A DNA stretch of 64,000 nt from Anisus vortex (lineage: Eukaryota; Mollusca; Gastropoda; Planorbidae). The position numbers were made by a program, and so were the translations under genes. The notes beneath the pieces are model-generated. The model was given only the letters and a program-made list of their open reading frames with translations. It did no database searches and was not told where the DNA came from. The DNA is taken from assembly GCA_949126835.1 (NCBI GenBank), contig OX421502.1, forward strand, positions 36,419,789 through 36,483,788, given 5' to 3'. Shown here in pieces: positions 55,596 through 64,000 of this stretch; positions within the stretch are counted from its first letter, which is position 1, and each line of letters begins with the position of its first letter.

Positions 55596-56023
55596 CTAGA
55601 CCTACTTACGCACAGTCATTATGTACAGAGGTTGTTTTTTTTTTAATATTGTAGTTGAATCGCTTTTTAAAAAAAGTTTTAATAATAGACAAGCATAGCT
55701 TTTTTTTTAAAAATTTTTGCACTATCACCTGCGTATGCTACCCCTCAAACCTTTTGCCTCTACTTACACTTATTTTTGAAGAAGGTCTAAATTCACCACT
55801 TGTGTAGGCTAGTTATTTATTTAAGATAACATAAAATCAGATACTAACATAAAAGCAGATACAATTCAAGACTTAATCTCTGCTTAATGGTTGATCCAAC
55901 GCTGTAACGTTTTAGAGCGTAAGACTAACACAGGTTTATCCAATAGTTAATCGGTGGATTGCATAAGACGATGCTCCAATTTTACCACTCAATCAATGCT
56001 GCAATTAGCGAGTAGCTAATGGA

Positions 56024-56096
56024 TAGAGCTGGGTAGACTCAGGGACACCCTCCAGACCCGGAAAAAATCCTAGCCTGCACCATGATTCGAACCCGC
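56024..56096 (-). mobile_element. Fragment of the tRNA-derived SINE
   Basis: The minus strand has GGGTTCGAATCATGGTGCAG and GAGTCTACCCAGCTC. Confidence 0.7.
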
Positions 56097-56591
56097 TTGT
56101 GCCACATATTTATGTTAAACATTTGTAAATAAACATTTCCTGCATAAAGTGTTTGTCCATTTAAGGAGTTTAGACTATATTTTAGACTAAAGACCAACTG
56201 AAACACAATTTTAGGTATCGGCCGAAAACGAAACAATACCGAAAATTAAAATTGACTTTCGGCGGAAACCGAAGATGATACCGATAATTTTACGACACAT
56301 TCGGCCGAAACCGTAAGCGAAAAATAGAAATAAAATAGAAATAGCCAAACAAAAGATTTTTAAAGACTTTAGATTTTAAAAGACTGCACATTTTAGTGTA
56401 GCCTAATATTAAATAATTTATGGGTACTCTATCTAAGTAAACGCTAGAACTAGGGCTGTCAATATCAGTTTTTTTCTCCGAAACGTTTTCGTTTGAAGTC
56501 CAAGCATCGGGCAAAGCTAGATCTATAGGTCTCTTTGTCTGTTGGAGCGTTCATCTTCAATGGGGAAATTCCAGTTTGTTTGCTTCTCGAC

Positions 56592-57485
56592 TAGGGATGT
56601 TAAACGAAAACCGGAATACCGGATTCCGGTTTTGAAACTGAAAACCGGTTTTGTCTTTCAAAACCGGATTTCGGTTTGTTGGTTGGAAGTTGGAAGGTAT
56701 TCATTATTTCAAGTAGAAGACCCTTTCTTTTTTGTTCTAATGGAAATATTTAATAAATACAAAACAATTCCTGAAATGCCTTGCTAACACTATTTAATTT
56801 AGTCTTAGATATCGTGTTTCTTGTGTTTCCAAATACCAACTATGGCTTGCGATAAAAACAACATCAAACCAATTGTTAAGTTACAGTTGCAATTTACATG
56901 ATCCTTTTTACTTGTCGGCTATGTTAGATGTGCGCTGTTCTTTGATGTACGCAATGAAGAGAAGCAAACTAGCCCTTCCCTGTGACCCTGAACAATTCGG
57001 CTAGACACCGCGTCTGTGCTTTATTATTAACGGCACTATTAAATACACATTCTTTTGATTTGTGCTACGCGAAATCTTTCAATACATTATTTTACAAGTT
57101 ACCATATGTGCCTCTTCAAATGCTTCTTAACTATGGTCAACGATAATCGGTAATTTGATTATCACTATTGAAAAATTGAAAGCTATTATCGGTTTTAATC
57201 AATTAGTCCAGATTTTTTTTAGTTCTAAAGAATTTTATGGTAAAGAGTACAAAATCATATTGCATTCACACAAATCAACCCATTGAATGCCCTGCGATCA
57301 CAAATTAAGTTTGAACTATTTATCAAATAAGCTTATAATCTACCTACAAAACTACGCACATTTGGCTTTGCCTGTGACTTGTGACATTGCGTGGGAATGG
57401 GGGGGGGAATCAAAATCCGGTTTTAAACCGGTTTTGTAGAACCGAAAACCGGTTTTGGAAAAAAAAAACGGTTTTAACATCCCTA
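56592..57485. mobile_element. hAT-like element with TAGGGATGTTAAA ends, nested in 56188-58055
   Basis: Starts TAGGGATGTTAAACGAAAAC and ends GGTTTTAACATCCCTA. Flanks TTCTCGAC and TTCTAGAC match at 7 of 8. Subterminal sequence is made of AACCGG palindromic repeats (CCGGTTTT/AAAACCGG). No transposase is visible. Confidence 0.75.
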
Positions 57486-57806
57486 TTCTAGACTACGTAG
57501 ATCAAAGGCTATGCCGACGACTAGCGTGGGTTGTAACTTAACACCTGCATTTGTTGTTGTCTGTGCTTATATTGCAAGCAACATTCGGGATTTGAAAAAA
57601 AAACTACAATAGGCTTATGAGTCGCCTTTGACTAATTAGTGTTTGCAAGTATTTAATATAAAAGAATTGTTTCGTACGAATCAAACATGGTTTTAAAATA
57701 CATCTCCGAGAAAAAAAAATCGTGGGACACCATATTGAAATGATTTCCTCCCGAATTCCGACAAAACCGAAAATCGGAATCCGGTTTTCGTTTAACATCA
57801 CTACAT
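57486..57806. mobile_element. Partial element of the TAGGGATGTTAAA family
   Basis: The right end GGTTTTCGTTTAACATCACTA and the preceding 280 bases resemble 13235-13532 and, inverted, 56600-56890. No left end is found, so this is a truncated copy or remnant of an older insertion. Confidence 0.55.
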
Positions 57807-58063
57807 AGAAAATGTAAGCCTAATATACAGTTATATATTATTGTATATACATGTATTATGTATAATGTTATTCAAAATTATCAATAAGAAGAGTAATAGA
57901 TGCAGCACTATCGCTGCAATAGATATTCGGCAGTTAACAGAAAGTCAATGTCACTTTCGGCTGAAACCGTAAGCAAACCGAAAGCTGACTTTTCTTCGGC
58001 CGAAACCGAAACTACACCGAAAACGAAACCGTTGCCGAATTTCGGTTGGTCTTTATTTTAAAC

Positions 58064-58715
58064 ATTAATAATTACAGAAATTACATAATATGGTGCTACT
58101 AAATAAGTTTGTTTTAGAATTACTCACATTTATGTTTGATTAAAGACGATGAGCATAAAAACGCTTTTAAATGCAATTAGTCTGTATAAATTAATGAGCG
58201 GTCAAGTGTAGTCAGCTGACCTCTATGTATGCTTAAAACAGCTTTCATGTGATATAAAATATGTTCAAAAGTGTAAGTTGAACCAAGAGCTAAAAGTAAA
58301 GGAGCGAATGCCTAGCAGTTGAGAATAGCAGACGACTTTCCTAATCGGCTTCTTTCAAGATTTGTTCAGCAAATGTACACATTTGGAGGTTTTTAAATTG
58401 TTTAAAATTAAACTAGCATTTTAATATCGCCAATATACCTCCACTTAAAAAAAGATCTACCGTACATCTAAGAAGGTTGTAGTGATATCAAATCAGTTAG
58501 GCTTGGAACTTTATGAAAAAATGAGTCCATCAATTTAAAAGTCTATGATTAGAAAACTCCGCTTTGAGTGCTTCGATGTACTTCTAAAAAAAGGACAACT
58601 ATAAATCTTAATATAAGCTACATTGCCCGGCGTTGCCCGGGTGAAAAATAAAACAGGACTCTATAAGGTGCAGATAAAATTGCTATAAACTACAATTAAA
58701 AGAAAGCTATAAATC
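58064..58715. other. Mostly unrecognised, with a hAT transposase scrap
   Basis: Near 58555-58585, AAACTCCGCTTTGAGTGCTT and GATGTACTTCT are the inverse of hAT coding sequence at 53280-53312. The rest is unassigned. Confidence 0.45.
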
Positions 58716-58720
58716 TAATA

Positions 58721-59675
58721 TGTAGCGTGGCGGGCACTCTACGTGGTTGTTTGGCTCGTGTAGAGGCTGATTATTGGGATGTCACAGTGAAGTTTGGGCC
58801 TTAGAATTATTTATATTTTAGTCCGTTATCCCGCTTGGCTGGCGGGTGCTGTAAGCCTACTGAATAGGGTAATTTTTACTACTATATGACACGAGTGCTA
58901 ATATGTGAGCAGACACAAGAACAATGATTGATTCAATGCTGGGATGAGTTTCAAATACTGTTTATTTAGGCATAAACGATAGATAGCAGAAGTTAATCCA
59001 CAACACAAATTTACAGTGTAAACAGTATATATTTGGATCGACCGAAGACAGGACTGTTTCGTTCCTTGTCTAAGGCCCCAATACCCGTTTCTTATTTCTA
59101 TCTTAAACCAAGAAGTGCCCTCTGTGGGGTAGGGGCAATGGGGAGGGGGAGAAGAGGGCGGTCGGGGGAGGGATACAAAAGCTCTTTGATACCGTACATC
59201 CCGACGAGGGCTGTTGCGTATGTGTCAGTTTACGGGGGAAGAGTTTGGGGGAGGGGTTTCTCTGGCCACCTGGGCCGACTGTAATAGATTTCGCATGTAG
59301 ACGCAATTTGCTTAACTTGACCAGTGGTCAGTAGCCGAGAGGGGATCAAAGGGAGGGCTTGGCGAGGGTGGGGGGGGTTTAGCCTGTACATACAAGGGGA
59401 GTGTAAACATGTTAAATATATACAAGGGCAGATAACTAAGCTTGTATAATAATATAAGGAATATATATTGATGCATGTACAACAGTTATAGAAGAGAGTA
59501 AGTACATTCATATATACAAAATAAAGATACAAGATACAAATACAGTCACACATTCTTCATTCATTGGTGAGCACCGCAATGAGCCAGGATTAATTGTAGT
59601 TTATAGGTTGGAGCCATAGTGAGTAAGTGCCATGGCACCAGGCTGAGCGCTGGCGCTTCTAGTGAGTTTACCACA
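58721..59675 (-). repeat. Downstream (3') LTR, 955 bp
   Basis: In the element's own orientation this is the 3' LTR, next to the polypurine tract. The target duplication TAATA lies at 58716-58720. Short open frames inside it also occur in the other LTR and are not genes. Confidence 0.92.
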
Positions 59676-59790
59676 CCATCCCCCCTTTTACGAGACAATT
59701 AGTCAGGCGTGCAATTGTCTGTTTTACTATAAACTTACGGTACTAATCCTAAGCTAGGCGAACCCAACGAGAGAGAAGTATGTCTATTGT

Positions 59791-60885
59791 CTATTTGCTA
59801 CCAGTCCTGTTATTTCTGTTCCATGTCCTTTTGAAGGGTCCCCCGAGGTCTATGGGGACCCCTTGAAATGGAGTTCCCCCTTTGGGCTGCCGTGATAACG
59901 GTACGGGTGGGGTGTAGTAGTTCCGTGACGTGAGTTTGCACAGGTGGCGGTTTACTCCCACATGCATGCCTGGCCAGAAGTAATAATGTTTTATCTTACT
60001 GAGAGTGGCATTCTGGCCCCGACGACTCCGCCCGACGGAGTCATAAGCGGCCTCTATCACTTGCTTACGGTAGGGGGAGGGGACTACTAATTGATTTCTT
60101 ATTGTCCCATCTGGTAGGGGCACCTGGCGGTATAACAGCTGTCCCTTGAGTGAGTAGTGGCCTGCTGACATTGGTTTCCCATGATAGGTCTTTGCTTCGT
60201 TTAGCAGCCTTTTTAGGGTAGGGTCCTCCTGTTGTGCCTTCAGGAATTCTTGATGGGACGGGTTTAAGGTCGGCTGGGTGGCGTTAGGTTCGGGGTGTGT
60301 CCGGGCGGCCACCGACGCGTGGGGAGGTGGGGATCCATAGTGACATGGGGTAAAGCACTTCTTGCCTAGAATGACATCATACGGCAGGTCTTCTCGCACT
60401 GCTAATGTCGCTAACCCGGTAAATTGGGCTGATTCAATGTGCACTAATGCCGTGGGGAGCGTTTCCACGTGGCCCCATATGCTCTGAATTCGGACAGTGT
60501 CCCCGGTGAAATCGGAGTCGCGGATATATGCCCGTTTGGCTATGCCTTCTGACTCACAGCCCGTGTCGAACAAATATGAGGCGAGCTGGTTATTGATTTT
60601 TAGTTTCTCCGTAGAGTTGCTATGGGTCCGGTTCAAGGGCCCGGAGCCTGGGGCGCCACCTGGGTAAATCGCGGCGGCGAAACCCAGTAGGGCGGGCTGA
60701 CGGGTGTTTGGTTCTCTTCGCGGCCGCTCTTGGCTTACCGTTCGAGGGGGTGTAGGGTGGCGCCCGTCTTCGTACGTAACGGGGCGCCCTAAGTGCTCGG
60801 CGTACTCAGGTGTAAAGTAGCGGGGGTAGGGCGTTTCTGCCTCTTGCTCCGACAGACCGTTAGTAGAGTCTTGTCCCGAATGCAT
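59791..60885 (-). pseudogene. Retrotransposon pol remnant: protease, degenerate integrase zinc domain, start of integrase core
   Basis: The frame is open for 364 codons but the polyprotein is incomplete. SYLFDTGCESEGIA (about residue 102) is a retropepsin-type DTG active site, with DVILGKKCF near its end. EFLKAQQEDPTLKRLLNEAK leads into an integrase N-terminal region (YRKQVIEAAYDSVGRSRRGQ, IKHYYFWPGM), but the zinc-binding His pair is replaced (Y and R) and only one Cys remains. FQGVPIDLGGPF is the start of the integrase core, which then breaks off. Reverse transcriptase and RNase H are absent. Protease running directly into integrase is compatible with either an RT deletion or the integrase-first order of Gmr1-like elements. 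Confidence 0.82.
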
Positions 60886-60893
60886 GGTAGGTG

Positions 60894-62066
60894 TCAGAGC
60901 ACAGAACGCTCCTGCGGGGAAGAAAGGGGTGGGGCCGCCTCTGGTTTTCTCGTGAGCCGACGGATTTGTGGGCCCAGTGGGACGGGGTTCTCCACGTAGA
61001 TTTTGGGGCCGATGTTGGCCGAAATGGGGCGAGCGTTGCTGGGGAGCGGGGGGCCTTTTGGAGTTTTGTGCCTGTACGCCTCCTCTTTGTTTTTCTCCTG
61101 CCTATGGTGATGTGGGTGAGAGGGGGGGTTGGCAAACTCATCCTTGTGGGCCAACATATATCGATCGGCGGCCACGATAACCTCGTTTAGTCCCTCTAAA
61201 CCCCATTCGGCTAAGAACGTTTTAACGGTTCTGGGCATGAGGGACTGTAACTGCTCTGAAAGAATCAGATCAATTAAGCCTTCATATGTCCTATCCTGAT
61301 TTGCTAATTCAATCCATTTGTTAAGGTATTTCCATAGCCTGTCTACCAGCTCTCTGATTGACTCCCCCTCTTCTAGTCTGGCTGACCTGAACATACTCTG
61401 AAACGCCCGTGCGTTTAACTCAAATTTGTTAAGCAGGGCATTTTTTAGTTGTATATATGGGTCCTGATCGGAGGGGCTTAGTTTAGCGTAGACCTCGTAG
61501 GTGTCTCCCCTGAGGGTGTGTACTAGGTTCCTGCACCAGGACTCGCGAGGCACGTCGTGGTACGCCATAGCCTCCTCAAAACGTGTGAGGTAGGTATCGA
61601 ATTGTTCTTGATTTGGTAAGAAGGTGTCAGTCCAGACGGGCACATGGCGCCCGTTAGCAAAACCGCTATGAAGGGAGCCGGGTGGGGAAAGGGGTGGGTC
61701 GTCTAATTGCCTGTTTCTACCAGCAATTTCTGCTAGTCTAATCTCTTTGTCTGTCTCTAGTTTTTTTATTTCTAGCTCTGCCTGTCTAGTTTCTCTCTCC
61801 CTCTCTAGCTCTGCCTGTCTAATTTCTCTCTCTTTCTCTGCCTGTCTAGTTTTCTCTCTATCTTCTAGTTCTAATTCTAGTTTCTTCAAGTCGTCCTGTC
61901 GACGTTTTTCCTCTATCTCTAATTCTCTATCCCTTCTCTCTCGCTCTAGTTCCCTATCCCTTCTCTCTAACTGCTCTTGGACGTATTTATACACCTCGTC
62001 CCCTTGGAGATTCAGTGCTATCGCTTCTTCCCTAATGGCCTTACGAAAGTTAACCAGCTCTGCCAT
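60894..62066 (-). CDS. Retrotransposon gag, intact 390 codons, SCAN-like capsid region
   Basis: Gag forms the particle that packages element RNA. The N-terminal 130 residues are a long, highly charged coiled coil rich in E, R and K (repeats such as RERRDRELE and RQAELERERE). Residues from about 150 hold a capsid-like region (YLTRFEEAMAYHDVPRESWC onward). Then a SCAN-like stretch follows (FELNARAFQSMFRSARLEEG, LVDRLWKYLNKWIELA, LILSEQLQSLMPRTVKTFLA). The tail is Pro/His rich; no CCHC zinc knuckle is visible. SCAN-like gags are known from Gmr1-like elements. There are no stops or shifts. The protease frame begins just downstream. Confidence 0.85.
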   Translation of the reverse strand: MAELVNFRKAIREEAIALNLQGDEVYKYVQEQLERRDRELERERRDRELEIEEKRRQDDLKKLELELEDREKTRQAEKEREIRQAELERERETRQAELEIKKLETDKEIRLAEIAGRNRQLDDPPLSPPGSLHSGFANGRHVPVWTDTFLPNQEQFDTYLTRFEEAMAYHDVPRESWCRNLVHTLRGDTYEVYAKLSPSDQDPYIQLKNALLNKFELNARAFQSMFRSARLEEGESIRELVDRLWKYLNKWIELANQDRTYEGLIDLILSEQLQSLMPRTVKTFLAEWGLEGLNEVIVAADRYMLAHKDEFANPPSHPHHHRQEKNKEEAYRHKTPKGPPLPSNARPISANIGPKIYVENPVPLGPQIRRLTRKPEAAPPLSSPQERSVL

Positions 62067-62474
62067 GGTATGCTGTGGCGCTAAATGGCTCCTAACCTAA
62101 ACTGTCCCTTAATCCAGACAAAAAGCGGTACTCACCAGGTTTATTTCTCAGTCTTCCACACACTCGCACTCTTGTCCCTCGTTGCGTTGTCGACTGGGGT
62201 GACGACACTGGTCTCGTTGATTGGTGTTGATGGTAGAGCGGCCTATAGCGCACTGGTTAATCCGAGTGAATAGAAGTTCGAGTGCTAATGAATGTTATTG
62301 TTTATTTTTGCGCTAGGCACTAACGACACAGGGGTGTGTCTGGTACACTGGTAATCTGGAACGCTGGAACAAGGCGTCTTGAAGCGGCTAAGGGCGAGCG
62401 TTGCCCCGTCGCTAGCTTTTGCTAGCGATGTACGGTAGCCAGGCACTGGAACACTGGAACAGGTAGCAAAATAG

Positions 62475-62690
62475 TCTACTGGAGCAGGCGACACCGAGTG
62501 TCGGAGCTGTGATGGCCCAGGAGCAGGTGACGGAAACGTCGGAGTGGTGGTAGCGCAGGAGCAGGTGACGGAACGTCAGAGCGGTGATGGCGCAGGAGCG
62601 GGTGACCGATTGTCAGGTCTATGGTTGCGCAGGAGCAGGTGACCAAGTGTCAGAGCTGTAATGGCGAAAGAGCAGATAATATCGAGTGTC
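62475..62690 (-). repeat. Tandem repeat in the retrotransposon leader
   Basis: About five imperfect copies of a 38-40 bp unit around GCGCAGGAGCAGGTGAC lie between the 5' LTR and gag. It may be part of the RNA leader; no function can be read from the sequence. Confidence 0.7.
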
Positions 62691-62838
62691 GAATTCTGTA
62701 CTGTGGTAGCGGTGTCCTGTTGGAATTTCAGCAAACGGAGTGAGCCCCCATCTAAGGGTGCCAAGTTCAATGTGATGACAATAGGCCCAGGCCTGCAGGG
62801 TGTTTGCAGAGTTTCTGATCCCGGACGAGGTCCTCAGG

Positions 62839-63793
62839 TGTAGCGTGGCGGGCACTCTACGTGGTTGTTTGGCTCGTGTAGAGGCTGATTATTGGGATGT
62901 CACAGTGAAGTTTGGGCCTTAGAATTATTTATATTTTAGTCCGTTATCCCGCTTGGCTGGCGGGTGCTGTAAGCCTACTGAATAGGGTAATTTTTACTAC
63001 TATATGACACGAGTGCTAATATGTGAGCAGACACAAGAACAATGATTGATTCAATGCTGGGATGAGTTTCAAATACTGTTTATTTAGGCATAAACGATAG
63101 ATAGCAGAAGTTAATCCACAACACAAATTTACAGTGTAAACAGTATATATTTGGATCGACCGAAGACAGGACTGTTTCGTTCCTTGTCTAAGGCCCCAAT
63201 ACCCGTTTCTTATTTCTATCTTAAACCAAGAAGTGCCCTCTGTGGGGTAGGGGCAATGGGGAGGGGGAGAAGAGGGCGGTCGGGGGAGGGATACAAAAGC
63301 TCTTTGATACCGTACATCCCGACGAGGGCTGTTGCGTATGTGTCAGTTTACGGGGGAAGAGTTTGGGGGAGGGGTTTCTCTGGCCACCTGGGCCGACTGT
63401 AATAGATTTCGCATGTAGACGCAATTTGCTTAACTTGACCAGTGGTCAGTAGCCGAGAGGGGATCAAAGGGAGGGCTTGGCGAGGGTGGGGGGGGTTTAG
63501 CCTGTACATACAAGGGGAGTGTAAACATGTTAAATATATACAAGGGCAGATAACTAAGCTTGTATAATAATATAAGGAATATATATTGATGCATGTACAA
63601 CAGTTATAGAAGAGAGTAAGTACATTCATATATACAAAATAAAGATACAAGATACAAATACAGTCACACATTCTTCATTCATTGGTGAGCACCGCAATGA
63701 GCCAGGATTAATTGTAGTTTATAGGTTGGAGCCATAGTGAGTAAGTGCCATGGCACCAGGCTGAGCGCTGGCGCTTCTAGTGAGTTTACCACA
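62839..63793 (-). repeat. Upstream (5') LTR, 955 bp
   Basis: The copy of 58721-59675 that would drive transcription toward lower coordinates. TAATA follows at 63794-63798. Confidence 0.92.
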
Positions 63794-64000
63794 TAATATT
63801 TAAATTATTACTTTTTTTACTGAAGACTTTTAGGAAAGTAATTTAAAAAAAATATTGTAATCGGAAAAAAAAATCGGAAAGTATTTTTTATTTATCAAAC
63901 TTCTAAATTGCCCTTAGATTTACAATGTCTTTTGTTTTTAAAAGTTTGAAAAAAAAATGTAGAAAAAAAGGTATAGTCTAACTGGAGAATCGAACCCGGA
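63794..64000. other. Right flank of the LTR element, tRNA-like end
   Basis: AT-rich; the last 25 bases, inverted, read TCCGGGTTCGATTCTCCAGT, a box B-like sequence of a SINE or tRNA cut by the window edge. Confidence 0.4.

Larger units (their letters stand above)
56188..58055. mobile_element. hAT-like element with TAAAGACCAAC ends, carrying a nested element
   Basis: Ends TAAAGACCAACTGAAAC and TTCGGTTGGTCTTTA are inverted. Flanks TTTTAGAC (56180-56187) and TTTTAAAC (58056-58063) match at 7 of 8. The subterminal regions are rich in CGGCCGAAACCG repeats in both orientations. No transposase is visible. Confidence 0.75.
58721..63793 (-). mobile_element. Young Ty3/gypsy-type (possibly Gmr1-like) LTR retrotransposon, internally deleted
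   Basis: Two 955-bp LTRs (58721-59675 and 62839-63793) look identical wherever compared. They are bounded in the element's orientation by TGTGG and CTACA and flanked by TAATA on both sides. A purine tract (AAAAGGGGGGATGG on the minus strand) abuts the downstream LTR at 59676. The order on the minus strand is LTR, about 770-bp leader, gag, protease, integrase remnant, LTR. No reverse transcriptase or RNase H is present, so movement would depend on another copy. The primer-binding site beside 62838 does not begin with the usual TGG and was not assigned to a tRNA. Confidence 0.92.

Noticed and set aside
59033..59553. Open frames repeated exactly at 63151-63671
   Set aside because: They lie inside the two LTRs and are duplicated with them; no family resemblance.

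Overview
This is nuclear DNA from an animal. It is AT-rich, has spliced genes with GT-AG introns and AATAAA signals, and is very rich in transposons and minisatellites. The repeat types, the compact MGAT4-like and POLR1D-like proteins and the overall texture fit a mollusc, probably a gastropod, but that placement is inference. No bacterial, plasmid or CRISPR content was seen. Three host genes can be built from phase-consistent exons. (1) Minus strand, 16059 down to 6548 and running off the left side: the 5' part of an MGAT4-family N-acetylglucosaminyltransferase (Golgi N-glycan branching). It has a signal-anchor exon, two stem exons carrying a duplicated 19-codon block, and three exons of the catalytic domain. 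(2) Plus strand, 37137-40761: a complete five-exon gene for the shared RNA polymerase I/III subunit RPAC2/AC19 (POLR1D), 119 aa. (3) Minus strand, 48390 down to 43805: the last four exons (231 aa) of a gene I do not recognise. The rest is mostly mobile DNA. At 24575-33655 lies a roughly 9.1 kb structure with diverged inverted arms of about 2 kb, enclosing an intact 336-codon ISXO2/IS1016-type (Merlin superfamily) transposase. At 34309-36110 a MITE with a perfect 8-bp target duplication contains a decayed hAT transposon with its own perfect 8-bp duplication. At 51018-53975 two hAT elements sit head to tail, separated by one shared NTCTAGAN target site. At 56188-58055 another hAT-like element contains a further one. 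At 58721-63793 a young Ty3/gypsy-type LTR retrotransposon (minus strand, apparently identical 955-bp LTRs, TAATA target duplication) keeps gag and a protease but has lost reverse transcriptase and most of integrase. Shorter hAT MITEs, TTAA-flanked piggyBac-like MITEs, tRNA-derived SINEs and LINE 3' ends are scattered throughout. Minisatellites form the third layer. The largest is a 49-bp array of about 4.1 kb (2430-6530) with an internal 1372-bp (28-unit) duplication; a 39-bp array fills an intron of gene 3; a 46-bp array duplicates a splice acceptor of gene 3. Three arrays directly abut or include splice sites. Long stretches between these features (for example 23740-24570, 36120-37130, 40930-42650) show nothing I can name.
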